Shown: piece by piece, positions 33,062-44,700 of the stretch
How positions within the stretch are numbered: the first letter of the stretch is position 1
How the letters are laid out: every line of letters begins with the position of its first letter
Assembly: GCA_949878425.1 (NCBI GenBank)
Contig: CATLAL010000003.1
Coordinates: 62,001-126,000 of the forward strand
Source: an uncultured Oscillospiraceae bacterium
Lineage (GTDB): Bacteria > Bacillota > Clostridia > Oscillospirales > Oscillospiraceae
Length of the DNA: 64,000 bases
Reading direction: 5' to 3'
Notes under the pieces: generated by a model
Databases searched by the model: none
Seen by the model: only the letters and a program-made list of their open reading frames with translations
What the model was told of the DNA's origin: nothing
Program-made: the position numbers and the translations under genes

Positions 33062-34485
33062 CCGGCGTTGTAGCGCAGCACCGGGTTCCGGGCCGCCCCC
33101 ACCTCGTCCAGACGGCGCACCGGGGTTTTTGTGGGCGCGTCGTGGAGGGCCTGGGGGTTCTCGTGGGCCAGGTCCCAGAGGTCCAGGAACACCTGGCACA
33201 CCTCGTCCATGGTCTCCTGGCTCTCCGTCTCCGTGGGCTCGATCATCAGCGCCTCGTGGACGATGAGGGGGAAATACATCGTGGGCGGATGGATGCCGTG
33301 GTCCAGAAGCCCCTTGGCAATATCCATGGCGGACACGCCGGTAGCCTCCTTCAGATCCACCAGCGTCATGACGAATTCGTGCATGCAGGGGCCGGCATAG
33401 GCCATGGCGTACTTCTCCCCCAGCTTCTTCATCATGTAGTTGGCGTTGAGCACCGCGTTCTTGGCCGCCTCCGGGATGCCCTCCCTGCCCAGGGTGAGGA
33501 CGTAGGTCAGGGCCCGGACCACCACAGCAAAGTTGCCGCAGAAGTTCTTCACCCGGCCGATGGAGTGGGCGGGCACTGTAAAGTGATACCCCTTCTCATC
33601 CTTTGCCACCATGGGACCGGGGAGGAACTGGGCCAGAAACTCCTTGCAACCCACGGCTCCCGCGCCGGGACCTCCGCCGCCGTGGGGGGTGGAGAAGGTC
33701 TTGTGGAGGTTCAGGTGGATCACGTCAAAGCCCATGTCGCCGGGGCGCACCACGCCCATCACGGCGTTGAGGTTGGCCCCGTCGTAGTAGCAGAGCCCTC
33801 CCGCGTCGTGGACGATCCTCGTGATCTCCAAGATGTTCCGGTCAAAGATGCCCACCGTGTTGGGGTTGGTCAGCATGAGGCCGGCGGTGTCCGGCCCCAC
33901 GGCCGCCCGCAGGGCCTCCACGTCCACGCACCCGTCCGGGGAGGAGGGCACGTTCACCACCGTGTATCCGGCCATGACGGCGGAGGCGGGGTTGGTGCCG
34001 TGGGCGGAGTCGGGAACGATGATCTTGGTCCGCCCTGTGTCCTGCCGGTGGGTGTGGTAGGCCTTGATGAGCAGCAGTCCGGTGAACTCGCCGTGGGCTC
34101 CGGCGGCGGGCTGGAAGGTCATGGCGTTCATGCCCGTCACTTCGCACAGGAGCTTTTCGGACTCGTGGAGGACCTCCAGGCAGCCTTGGACCGTCTCCTC
34201 CCCCTGGAGGGGGTGGATCTGGGTGAAACCGGGCAGATTGGCCATGTCCTCGTTGATCTTGGGGTTGTACTTCATGGTGCAGGACCCCAGGGGGTAGAAG
34301 CCGTCGTTGACGCCGTGGACCCGCTTGGCCAGGGCCGTGTAGTGGCGGGTCAGCTCGGTTTCCGACACGTGGGGCAGGTCCAGAGGCTCCGTCCTGGCGT
34401 TGGAGAGGGTGACCTCCGGCACGTCGCAGGCGGGCAGCAGGGTCAGGTGCTGACCGGGCGCGCCCTTCTCAAAAATCAGCTTCAT
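33058..34485 (-). CDS. gcvPB: Glycine dehydrogenase (decarboxylating) subunit 2
   Basis: 475 residues, C-terminal half of the P-protein in the two-subunit form. The PLP lysine lies in HLNLHKTFSTPHGGGGPGAG. With GcvPA it decarboxylates glycine and loads the aminomethyl group on lipoyl-GcvH. Length is typical for subunit 2. It begins one nucleotide beyond the gcvPA stop and overlaps lplA at the other end, so the three genes form one translational unit. Confidence 0.96.
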   Translation of the reverse strand: MKLIFEKGAPGQHLTLLPACDVPEVTLSNARTEPLDLPHVSETELTRHYTALAKRVHGVNDGFYPLGSCTMKYNPKINEDMANLPGFTQIHPLQGEETVQGCLEVLHESEKLLCEVTGMNAMTFQPAAGAHGEFTGLLLIKAYHTHRQDTGRTKIIVPDSAHGTNPASAVMAGYTVVNVPSSPDGCVDVEALRAAVGPDTAGLMLTNPNTVGIFDRNILEITRIVHDAGGLCYYDGANLNAVMGVVRPGDMGFDVIHLNLHKTFSTPHGGGGPGAGAVGCKEFLAQFLPGPMVAKDEKGYHFTVPAHSIGRVKNFCGNFAVVVRALTYVLTLGREGIPEAAKNAVLNANYMMKKLGEKYAMAYAGPCMHEFVMTLVDLKEATGVSAMDIAKGLLDHGIHPPTMYFPLIVHEALMIEPTETESQETMDEVCQVFLDLWDLAHENPQALHDAPTKTPVRRLDEVGAARNPVLRYNAG

Positions 34486-34486
34486 G

Positions 34487-35788
34487 TCAGCACACCTCCT
34501 TGATGATGGCCGCGGCCCGATCCAGCTCCTCCCGGCTCACCAGCTCCGTGACGCACCAGAGAATCCGGTCCTCTCCCAGGGGCAGGCCCCCCAGGATGCC
34601 GGCCTCGTCCAGCCGGCGGAGCACCTTGTCCGGATTTTTGCACTCCGTCACAAACTCGTGGAAGAACTCGCCGCTGTGGACCCGCTTCAGGCCCGCCTTC
34701 TCCAGCTCCCCGGCAAAGTAGTGGGCCTTGGAGAGGGAGAGGTTCGCGGCCTGCCTCATGCCCTGGGCCCCCATGGCGGTCATGTACACGCCGGCGGTGA
34801 AGGCGCACAGGGCCTGGTTGGAGCAGATGTTGGAGGACGCCTTCTCCCGGCGGATGTGCTGCTCCCGGGCGGTGAGGGTGAGGACGTACCCCACCTGTCC
34901 GTCCACGTCGTGGGTCTGGCCCACAATGCGGCCCGGCAGCTTCCGGAACATGGCCTTGGTTGCGGCCATAAAGCCCAGATAGGGCCCGCCGAAGGCGATG
35001 TCCAGCCCCAGAGGCTGGGCCTCCCCCACCGCCACGTCCGCGCCGCAGGCGGCGGGCGTCTCCAGGACGGCCAGGGCGATGGGGTTGCAGCCCATGATGA
35101 ACTTGGCTCCGGCGGCGTGGGCGGCCTCGCCGATGGCCCGGGCATCCTCGATATTGCCGTAGTAGTTGGGCTGCTGGATGTAGACGCAGGCGGCATCCGC
35201 CCCCAATGTGACAGCGGAGAGGTCCGTGCGGCCGTCCTTTTCGGGGATTGTCTCCAGCTCCATGCCGGAGCCGAAGCAGTAGGTGCGCATCACCTCAATG
35301 GTCTGGGGGTCCGCGCAGGCGGAGACGTACGCCTTGTTCCGCTTCCGGTCCCGGCACATGGCCAGGGCCTCTGCGGCGGCGGTGGAGCCGTCGTAGACGG
35401 AGGCGTTGGAGACGTCCATGCCAGTCAGGGCGCAGATCATGGTCTGGTACTCGAAGATGGACTGCAAAATTCCCTGGCTGACCTCGGCCTGGTAGGGGGT
35501 GTAGGCGGTGACCAGCTCCTCCCGGCTCACTACGCTCTTGACCACGGCGGGGATAAAGTGGCGGTACGCGCCGGCGCCCCGGAGGACCGTGGCGTAGACC
35601 CGGTTTTTCGCCGCCATGGCGGTGACCTTCTGCCGGACCTCCAGCTCGCTGCACCCGGCGGGCAGGTCCAGGGCCTCCACCAGCATCTCCCGGGGTACGG
35701 CAGCGTAGAGGTCCTCCACGCACTCCGCGCCCACGGCGGAGAGCATGGCCTTCCGCTGGGCCTCGGTGTTGGGAATGTAGGTGCCCAT
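34487..35788 (-). CDS. gcvPA: Glycine dehydrogenase (decarboxylating) subunit 1
   Basis: 433 residues, N-terminal half of the P-protein. Begins MGTYIPNTEAQRKAML and contains GAGAYRHFIPAVV, YTPYQAEVSQGILQSIFEYQ and NASVYDGSTAAAEA, all characteristic. It works with GcvPB. The ATG follows a GAAAGAAAGG region. A 259-nt gap with a foldback element and a hairpin separates it from gcvH upstream. Confidence 0.96.
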   Translation of the reverse strand: MGTYIPNTEAQRKAMLSAVGAECVEDLYAAVPREMLVEALDLPAGCSELEVRQKVTAMAAKNRVYATVLRGAGAYRHFIPAVVKSVVSREELVTAYTPYQAEVSQGILQSIFEYQTMICALTGMDVSNASVYDGSTAAAEALAMCRDRKRNKAYVSACADPQTIEVMRTYCFGSGMELETIPEKDGRTDLSAVTLGADAACVYIQQPNYYGNIEDARAIGEAAHAAGAKFIMGCNPIALAVLETPAACGADVAVGEAQPLGLDIAFGGPYLGFMAATKAMFRKLPGRIVGQTHDVDGQVGYVLTLTAREQHIRREKASSNICSNQALCAFTAGVYMTAMGAQGMRQAANLSLSKAHYFAGELEKAGLKRVHSGEFFHEFVTECKNPDKVLRRLDEAGILGGLPLGEDRILWCVTELVSREELDRAAAIIKEVC

Positions 35789-35814
35789 AGGCTCTCTTCC
35801 TTTCTTTCCTGAGT

Positions 35815-35972
35815 TAGGGCATGTTTGAAAAATATCAAAACGCCCAAACAGCGGATCTTTTTTCGCCGGACCGCGTTAAAAAATCTTGAAATACACAAAG
35901 TATTCCTTCAATTTTTTGCCTTGTCCGGCAAAAAATCTCTCGCTGCCGGTCATTCTGCTATTTATCAAACAA
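35815..35972. mobile_element. Foldback MITE-like element
   Basis: About 155 bp with imperfect terminal inverted repeats: GGGCATGTTTGAAAAATAT at the left, and at the right the complement reads GGGCTTGTTTGATAAATA. Inside is a long palindrome: GCCGGAC with GTCCGGC, TTGAA with TTCAA and AATAC with GTATT around a 5-nt loop. No coding capacity. A similar AAACAAGCCC end occurs near 61517-61526. Target duplications are not clear. Confidence 0.55.
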
Positions 35973-36002
35973 GCCCCAGGCGTTGTATCCACACGTCACC
36001 CC

Positions 36003-36028
36003 CCAGGGCGGCTTAAACGCCGCCCTGG
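36003..36028 (-). terminator. Hairpin after gcvH
   Basis: 10-bp GC stem CCAGGGCGGC/GCCGCCCTGG with a 6-nt loop, 20 nt after the gcvH stop in the minus direction. No T-run on that strand, so probably a partial terminator or stabiliser within the operon. Confidence 0.55.
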
Positions 36029-36047
36029 AGGCATTTTGACTGTGAGC

Positions 36048-36422
36048 TTACTTCGCGATAAACGCCTCGTACTCCTGGGCGGTCATCAGCTCGCCGAAGG
36101 CCGTGACATCGGAGATTTTGGCAATCCAAGCGCCATAGGGATCCTCGTTGAGCATCTGGGGCTCGTCCTCCAGCTCGCCGTTCACCTCCGCCACAACGCC
36201 GGTGCAGGGGCTCATGACGTCGGAAACCGCCTTCACGGACTCCACGTCGCAGAAGGACTCCTCCGCCGTCACCTCGTCGCCGGGCTGAGGCAGATTGATG
36301 AATACCAGGTCGCCCAGCTCGCTCTGGGCAAAGTCGGTGATGCCCACCAGCACCGTGGTCTCGTCAATGGTCTTGACCCACTCGTGGTCCTTGGAATACT
36401 TCAACTCAGCAGGAAAATTCAT
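36048..36422 (-). CDS. gcvH: Glycine cleavage H protein
   Basis: 124 residues, lipoyl-domain carrier. The lipoylated Lys lies in [11 protein letters not shown]. Starts [17 protein letters not shown]; ends with the usual YEAFIAK-like tail. It shuttles the aminomethyl group from GcvPA/PB to GcvT. It lies between the GcvT-GlyA fusion and gcvPA, with repeat-filled gaps on both sides. Upstream AAGGAGAAAATGTGCT gives a good ribosome binding site. Confidence 0.97.
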   Translation of the reverse strand: MNFPAELKYSKDHEWVKTIDETTVLVGITDFAQSELGDLVFINLPQPGDEVTAEESFCDVESVKAVSDVMSPCTGVVAEVNGELEDEPQMLNEDPYGAWIAKISDVTAFGELMTAQEYEAFIAK

Positions 36423-36450
36423 AGCACATTTTCTCCTTAATTATAATGAT

Positions 36451-36610
36451 GGCATTCCTACCGTTCTTTGTGAACAAAGAACGGCAGCCAAAGAAAAACC
36501 TTTTGCGGCAAAACTGCGTTTCGCCTTATGGCATATGCCCAAGAGCAAGCGAAGCTTGCGATAAAAGTTCTTTTTGATTCTTTTTCTTTCAAGAAAAGGA
36601 CTGTATGCCG
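36451..36610. repeat. Two convergent copies of the dispersed AT-rich hairpin repeat
   Basis: Left copy 36451-36535 begins GGCAT and has the perfect hairpin CCGTTCTTTGT-GA-ACAAAGAACGG. Right copy 36542-36610 has GCAAGC/GCTTGC, TTTTTGATTCTTTTTCTTTC and ends GTATGCC. They fill the gcvT/glyA-gcvH gap. Confidence 0.7.
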
Positions 36611-36621
36611 TTTGCTCTCAA

Positions 36622-39270
36622 TCAGATCCCGGACTTTTTAGCCAGGTCGTTAAGGGCGGAGGTGACGTCGTTCTCGTTGAAGCAGTACTTCATCTCGGTA
36701 TAGCCGGCGCGGAGCTTAGCGATATCCTCGCCCACCTCCTTACCCCGGAGGATGCAGTCGGCCATAATCTGGGCCAGCTGGTCGAACTCCTTGGGGCCGA
36801 AGCCGAAACGGGTCATCTCGTTGACGCCCATGCGCAGCGCGCCGGAGGCGGTGAAGCCCTCCTCCTCGGGGGTAGCCTGGTAGTTGCAGATGATGCTGTT
36901 GCGCTCCAGGCGCATAGCCACCTCGGGCCCGGTGCCGTAGCCCACGTTGACGATCACCTGGTGGGTCTCGGTGTAGTCGTTGGCGGGGTCGCCGGCCACG
37001 TCCAGCCCGGCGGCCTTCAGGCTCTTGGCGAAGCTCTTCGCGTTGGACACCACAGCCTTCTGGTACTCGTCCTTGAACTGGTTCATCTCATAGGCGGCCA
37101 TCAGCAGTCCCAACTGGGTGCCCAGATGGTGGTTGGAGACGCTTCCCGGGAAGGCGCGGCTCTCGATGGTCTCCCAGAGGCCGTATTTCAGGTCGCCCTT
37201 CTTGTAGTTGACGCCGATGACGCCCCGCTGGGGCCCGAAGAAGGTCTTGTGGGTGGAGCCAGTGACGATCTCCGCGCCCTCCTGGAAGGGCTTCTGGAAG
37301 TAGTCGCCGATAAGCCCCAGCACGTGGGCCATATCGTACATGATGGTGGTCTCCAGGCCCATCTCATCCACGAACTTCCGGATGGCGGCAACAGGCTCCT
37401 TGTGGAGCACCATGCTCTTGCCGAAGATGATGAGCTCGGGCCGGTACTGCGCAATGGCCTTCTTGGTCTCCTCCACGTCGATCCTGTAGATGTTGTCCTT
37501 GAGGACCGGGAAATTCACCAGGGCGTGGCGCTCGGTAACCGGGTCAATGGCAATATAGTCGTGGAGGGCGCCCATGGGCTGGGCGGAGAGGTGGCCGCCT
37601 TTGATGATGTGGTTATTCATGATGTAGCCCAGGCGCTTGGCGTCCCGCTTGCGGTCCAGGCGGTTCTTCCAGTCCATCAGGGAGGAGAACACGGCGGTGT
37701 TGGACATCTGGCCGCTGATGCAGCGGGTCTCCGCCTCCGCGCAGCCCAGGAAAGCCTTCATCTCCTCCACCAGCAGCTGCTCCACCTGGTCGATGAACTC
37801 CGTACCCTGATAGTAGAACACGTCCGCGTCGTAGAAGCTCTTCACTTTCTTGTGCTCCGCGTAGCGGAAGGAGGGATCGCTGGCGCACAGCAGCCGCACC
37901 GCCCGGGAGGCGGTCATCTCCGAGGGGATCAGGTTGACGCAGCGCTCCTGCCGCCAGACGTGGTTCTCCAGAGCCTTGCCGATGAGCTCCAGGGCTTTGG
38001 GGGTCCGGTCGCCGGAGGCGGCGGCGTTTTCCTCCTCCTCCGGACGGTAGAGGATGGGCCGGGCGAAGGGGGGCGCGTCCACCCGCATGTGGTACGGGGG
38101 GATCACAGCCTTGAGCCGCTTGCCCCGGATGTCCACCTGGACAATGTCGTCCTCCAGGGTGTCGCTGTCCAGAATGGCCAGACCGATGGACCGCTTAGCC
38201 GTCTCCTCCAGGATGACGGTCTGGAGTCCCTCGCCCTCGTGGCGGTAGTAGGGCACCATGGTGCCGCTGGTGACAAAGCCAATCTGCTTGTCCCCCTTGT
38301 ACACCGGCATGCCGGCCCGCATGACGCCCTTGTCCAGCAGGGTGATGGGCAGAACGCGGCGGGGCAGCGCCGCAAGGTCGCTGAAGTCCCGGTTCATGAT
38401 CCGCTTAAAGGCCTCGTACTGCCTAGTCAGGGGCTCCCGGCCGATGAAGTCGCCCTTCTGCTCCGAGAAGCTGACGGCGAACTTGGCCAGGGGCACGGCG
38501 AAGATGGGGATCTCCTTCCCCTCCGGGTCGTCGCCCATGTCGTGGCCGTAGAGGGGCAGGCAGGCCTCCAGGCGCAGGGTGTCCCGGGCGCCCAGGCCGG
38601 CGGGCTTAGCTCCCAGCTCGATGAGGCGGTTCCAGAGCCAGACAGCCCCGGCGCTCTCGATGTAAACCTCGTAGCCCAGAGGCTCCCCGGTGTACCCGGT
38701 CTTGGCCACTCGGACGGTGTGTCCCCCAAAGTCCAGGGTGTTGAGGGCGTTCTTTACCGGCTCGGTGATGGCCTCGCCCTTAGAGAGGATTTGCAGGATC
38801 TCCTTAGACTTGGGGCCCTGGACGGCAATGGCGGCCCACTCGCCGGTAATAACCGTCATTTTGGCGTCGTACGCCTTGATCTGCTCATTCAGATGGGCCA
38901 GGTCCTTGTCCGTATTAGCGGCGTTGACCACCAGCAGGTAGCGCTCCTCCTCAAAGCGGTAGAGGTAGGCGTCGTCCACCGCGCCGCCCCGCTCGTTGGG
39001 GATGATGGCGTACTGGGCCTGGTTCAGATCCAGGGCCTTGACGTTGCTGGAGAGCACGTGCTGAAGGAAGGGCACAGCCTGGGGGCCCTCCACCAGAACG
39101 CGGCCCATGTGGGACACGTCGAAAATGCCGCAGGCGTGGCGGGTGTAGAGGTGCTCGGCCACAATCTTGGTGGGGTACTCAATGGGCATCTCCCATCCGC
39201 CGAAGTCCACCATCGTGGCCCCCGCGGCCACATGGACGTCGTAAAGTTGGGTGCGCTTCAGTTCACTCAT
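36622..39270 (-). CDS. GcvT-GlyA fusion: aminomethyltransferase plus serine hydroxymethyltransferase
   Basis: 882 residues in one uninterrupted frame. Residues 1 to about 385 are the glycine cleavage T-protein (TMVDFGGWEMPIEY, VSHMGRVLVEGP, KTGYTGEPLGYEVYI, GLGARDTLRLEA). After a linker (about 395-415, rich in E, A and S) the rest is a serine hydroxymethyltransferase-type PLP enzyme (CVNLIPSEMTASRAV, RYAEH, then the PLP lysine K675 in GSTHKTFFGPQRG). The T-protein makes 5,10-methylene-THF and ammonia; SHMT joins that group to glycine to give serine. The fusion would couple two glycines to one serine. SHMT motifs differ somewhat from the housekeeping enzyme. It heads the gcv operon behind a glycine riboswitch. 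Confidence 0.92.
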   Translation of the reverse strand: MSELKRTQLYDVHVAAGATMVDFGGWEMPIEYPTKIVAEHLYTRHACGIFDVSHMGRVLVEGPQAVPFLQHVLSSNVKALDLNQAQYAIIPNERGGAVDDAYLYRFEEERYLLVVNAANTDKDLAHLNEQIKAYDAKMTVITGEWAAIAVQGPKSKEILQILSKGEAITEPVKNALNTLDFGGHTVRVAKTGYTGEPLGYEVYIESAGAVWLWNRLIELGAKPAGLGARDTLRLEACLPLYGHDMGDDPEGKEIPIFAVPLAKFAVSFSEQKGDFIGREPLTRQYEAFKRIMNRDFSDLAALPRRVLPITLLDKGVMRAGMPVYKGDKQIGFVTSGTMVPYYRHEGEGLQTVILEETAKRSIGLAILDSDTLEDDIVQVDIRGKRLKAVIPPYHMRVDAPPFARPILYRPEEEENAAASGDRTPKALELIGKALENHVWRQERCVNLIPSEMTASRAVRLLCASDPSFRYAEHKKVKSFYDADVFYYQGTEFIDQVEQLLVEEMKAFLGCAEAETRCISGQMSNTAVFSSLMDWKNRLDRKRDAKRLGYIMNNHIIKGGHLSAQPMGALHDYIAIDPVTERHALVNFPVLKDNIYRIDVEETKKAIAQYRPELIIFGKSMVLHKEPVAAIRKFVDEMGLETTIMYDMAHVLGLIGDYFQKPFQEGAEIVTGSTHKTFFGPQRGVIGVNYKKGDLKYGLWETIESRAFPGSVSNHHLGTQLGLLMAAYEMNQFKDEYQKAVVSNAKSFAKSLKAAGLDVAGDPANDYTETHQVIVNVGYGTGPEVAMRLERNSIICNYQATPEEEGFTASGALRMGVNEMTRFGFGPKEFDQLAQIMADCILRGKEVGEDIAKLRAGYTEMKYCFNENDVTSALNDLAKKSGI

Positions 39271-39349
39271 AGTACCTAAATTCCTCCTTATAAAATTTGG
39301 AGTATCCTGGGTCTTCCGGGCAGTGCGCCAGGGATTCCGGGGGATTCAT

Positions 39350-39562
39350 AAAAACAGGGCGCAACAAGTCCCCTTGCTGCGCCTCTGTTGCTTGACCTGA
39401 GAGATTCCCGGGACGCCGAAACGGCCTCCGGTTGCCCCGCCGGCGCGCCGGACCTCGCGTTCCGGCGCTTTCCAGATTTCGTCCTGATCCAGTCCCCGCT
39501 GCCTGAGAGAGTGTGGCATTGCTCCTTCGGCGCCGCGCCCAAAGGCGCGGACTCTCCTGAAT
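39350..39562 (-). ncRNA. Tandem glycine riboswitch with terminator platform
   Basis: On the minus strand aptamer 1 begins CAGGAGAGTCC (39559-39549), has CCGAAGGAGCAA (39530-39519) and closes with CTCTCTCAGGCAGCGGGG (39512-39495). Aptamer 2 has GCCGGCGGGGCAA (39443-39431) and closes with AATCTCTCAGGTCAAGCAA (39406-39388). These are the conserved blocks of the two glycine aptamers. The expression platform is a stem GGCGCAGCAAG/CTTGTTGCGCC (39383-39358) followed by a T-run, an intrinsic terminator. Glycine binding is expected to switch the gcv operon on. Confidence 0.95.
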
Positions 39563-39600
39563 CAATCATCCGCATATGAAGTTGTAGCCCTATCGTTCCT

Positions 39601-39629
39601 AGCATACCAGCCGCCGCCGCCGCTGTCAA
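39601..39629 (-). promoter_or_regulatory. Promoter of the glycine riboswitch and gcv operon
   Basis: Minus strand -35 TTGACA (39629-39624), 17-bp spacer of GCGGCGG type, -10 TATGCT (39606-39601) preceded by TGG. Transcription would start about 30 nt upstream of the first aptamer. Confidence 0.85.
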
Positions 39630-39699
39630 GAGCGGATTTGCCCTCTGCGCCAACTTTGTAAAAAGCTCCAAGAGAAACTGGTCGGAATTGGGGAAATAG

Positions 39700-41691
<1,992 letters not shown>

Positions 41692-41775
41692 TTATATTGA
41701 TACTATTTTTTCATTAAAGCCTTTGTCCCGCAGCCGTGGGGCAATTTAAGAATCGCAATAGGTTGCAGAGCGAAA

Positions 41776-44700
41776 TTAAAAGAGCGTAATCTGGCTGGTG
41801 TCCGCCAGCCCCGCGAAGGCCCCCAGGGCCCGGAGCTGGTCGATGTGGGTCTTGGAGAGCTTGTTGCAGCGCATGGCAAACTCCTCCACAGAGATAAAGT
41901 CCTGCCCCTCCCGCTTCTCCACCGTGTCCAGGGCCGCCGTCTCCCCCAGGCCCCGCACGGCGGTAAAGGGCGGAATGAGGGCGTCCTCCCCCTTGGGGGT
42001 GAACCGCGTGGCCTGGGACTCGTAGATGCTGATGGGCTCGAACCGGAAGCCCCGGAGGTAGAACTCGTAGCACACCTCCAGCGTCACGGCCAGGTCCTGC
42101 TCCACGGCGGTGGCGTCCTTGTTGCTCCAAATCTCCTGGAGCTTCCGCTTCACCGCCTCCAGGCCGGCGCAGCAGTACTCCGCGTCGAAGGCCTTGGCCC
42201 GGATGGAGAAAAAGGCGGCGTAGAAGGCCAGGGGCCTATGGACCTTGAACCAGGCGATGCGGAAGGCCATCATCACGTAGGCCACCGCGTGGGCCTTGGG
42301 GAACAGATAGCCAATTTTCGCCAGAGATTCAATGTACCACGCCGGCACGTCGTGCTCCTCCATGGCCTCCCTCCACCCCTCCTCGAAGCCCCCCTTCTTC
42401 ACCTTGCCCTTGCGCACGGACTCCATGATCTTAAAGCTCATCTTGGGGTCCAGGCCCTTGGAGATGAGGTAGAGCATGATATCGTCCCGGCACCCCACCG
42501 TCTGGGTAACCGAGGCCGTGCCGCTGACGATGAGGTCCCGGGCGTTGCCGATCCACACGTCGGTGCCGTGGGAGAAGCCGGAGAGCCGCACCAGGGTGTT
42601 GAAGTCCTTGGGCTGGGTGTCGATGAGCATCTGCCGGGTGAACTTGGTGTTGAACTCCGGGATGGCCACCGCCCCGGTGGGGCCCAGAATGGGGTCGTTC
42701 TCAAAGCCCAGGGCCCGGCTGTTGGTAAAGAGGCTCATGGTGTCCGGGTCGTCCAGGGGAATCTCCCGGGCGCTGACCCCGGTGAGGTCCTCCAGCATGC
42801 GGACCATGGAGGGGTCGTCGTGGCCCAGCATGTCCAGCTTGAGCAGGTTGTCCTCCATGCAGTGGTATTCAAAGTGGGTGGTGATGATATCGCTGTCCGC
42901 CGCGTCCGCCGGGTGCTGGACCGGGCAGAAGTCCTCCACGTCCAGGTCGTCCGGCACCACCACCAGTCCCCCCGGGTGCTGGCCCGTGGTCCGCTTCACC
43001 CCCACGCAGCCCAGAGCCAGCCGGTTCTCCTCCGCGTGGCCCGGGTTCAGCCCCCGGGCCTCCAGGTACTTTTTCACGTAGCCGTAGGCGGTCTTTTCCG
43101 CCACCGTGCCGATGGTGCCCGCCCGGAACACCTGTGTCTCGCCGAACATCTCAATGGCGTGGCGGTGGGCCCGGGCCTGGTACTCCCCGGAGAAGTTCAG
43201 GTCAATATCCGGCACCTTGCCGCCGCCGAAGCCCAGAAAGGTCTCGAAGGGGATGTCAAAGCCGTCCTTGACGTAGGGCACGCCGCACTCCGGGCAGTTT
43301 TTGTCCGGCATGTCCGCGCCGCAGCCGTAGGAGCCGTCGGTGATAAACTCACTGCGCCGGCACTTGGGGCAGCGGTAGTGGGGCGGCAGGGCGTTGACCT
43401 CCGTGATGCCGGACATATAGGCCGCCAGGGAGGAGCCCACGGAGCCCCGGGAGCCCACCAGGTAGCCGCTCTCCAGGGACCGCTGGACCAGCTTCTGGGC
43501 GGACATGTACACCACGTCGTACTTCCCCAGGATGCCCCCCAGCTCCACGTTCAGCCGGTCCACGATCAGCTGGGGCGGGTCGTCGCCGTAGAGGGCGTGA
43601 ACCTTGTCCCACACCAGCTGGTTGAGCTCCTGCTCGGAGTTGGCCAGCCGGGGCGGGAACAGCTTCCCCTTGGGCAGCAGGTCAAAGGTCTCCACCTGGT
43701 CCGCGATGGCCCGGGTGTTGGTCACCACCACCTCCAGGGCCTTCTCCTCCCCCAAATAACTGAATTCCTCCAGCATCTCGTCCGTGGTCCGGAAGTAGAT
43801 GGGCATAGGCTCATCGCAGTCGGAAAATTTCTTGGTATCCAGGAGGATGTGGCGGTAGATCTCGTCCTCCGGGTCCAGGAAGTGGACATCCCCGGTGGCG
43901 CACACCGGCTTGCCCAGCTCCTCCCCCAGTCGGACCACGGTGCGGTTGAACTGGCGCAGCTCCTCCTCGTCTTTCACCTTCCCCTCCCGCAGAAGAAAGG
44001 CGTTGTTGCAGATGGGCTGTATCTCCAGGTAGTCGTAGAAGGAGGCGATGCGCCTCAGCTCCGCCCAGTCCTTGTACTCCTCCACCGCCTGGAACAGCTC
44101 CCCAGCCTCGCAGGCCGCTCCGATGATGAGGCCCTCCCGGTGCCGGACCAGCTCGTGCTTGGGGACAATGGGGGAGCGCTTGAAGTACTTCAGGTTGGAC
44201 ATGGACACCAGCTGATAGAGATTTTTCAGGCCCACCTTGTTTTTTGCGATGAGAATAATGTGCCGGGGCCGGCGGTTGGCCCGGCCCTTGGAACGGAGGG
44301 CGGGCATGGCGGGGTTCACCGCCTGGAGGGTGTGGACGTCCAGCTCCTCCTCCATCCGCTTGAAGAAATGGGGCAGAAAAAGGCCGCAGGCGGCGGCGTC
44401 ATCGCTGGCCCGATGGTGCTGAAAGGCGGGCAGCTTCAAGTGCTCCGCCACAATGTCCAGCTTGTACTTGCCCAGCTCCGGCAGCAGGTTCTGGGCCAGA
44501 ATCAGGGTGTCCACGTAGGTGGGGTCGAAGTCCAGCCCCTCCCGGCGGCACCCCTCCCGGATAAAGCCAATGTCAAACTCCGCGTTGTGGGCGGCCAGAG
44601 GCCGTCCCCCCGCGAAAGCCAAAAACGCCTCCAGGGCCTCCCGGGGCTTGGGCGCGCCCTGGAGCAGCTGGTCCGTGATGCCGGTGAGGGCGATGATCTC

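Noticed and set aside
36574-39279. 901-codon open frame opposite the GcvT-GlyA gene
   Set aside because: Same antisense effect; the opposite strand has clear enzyme motifs.
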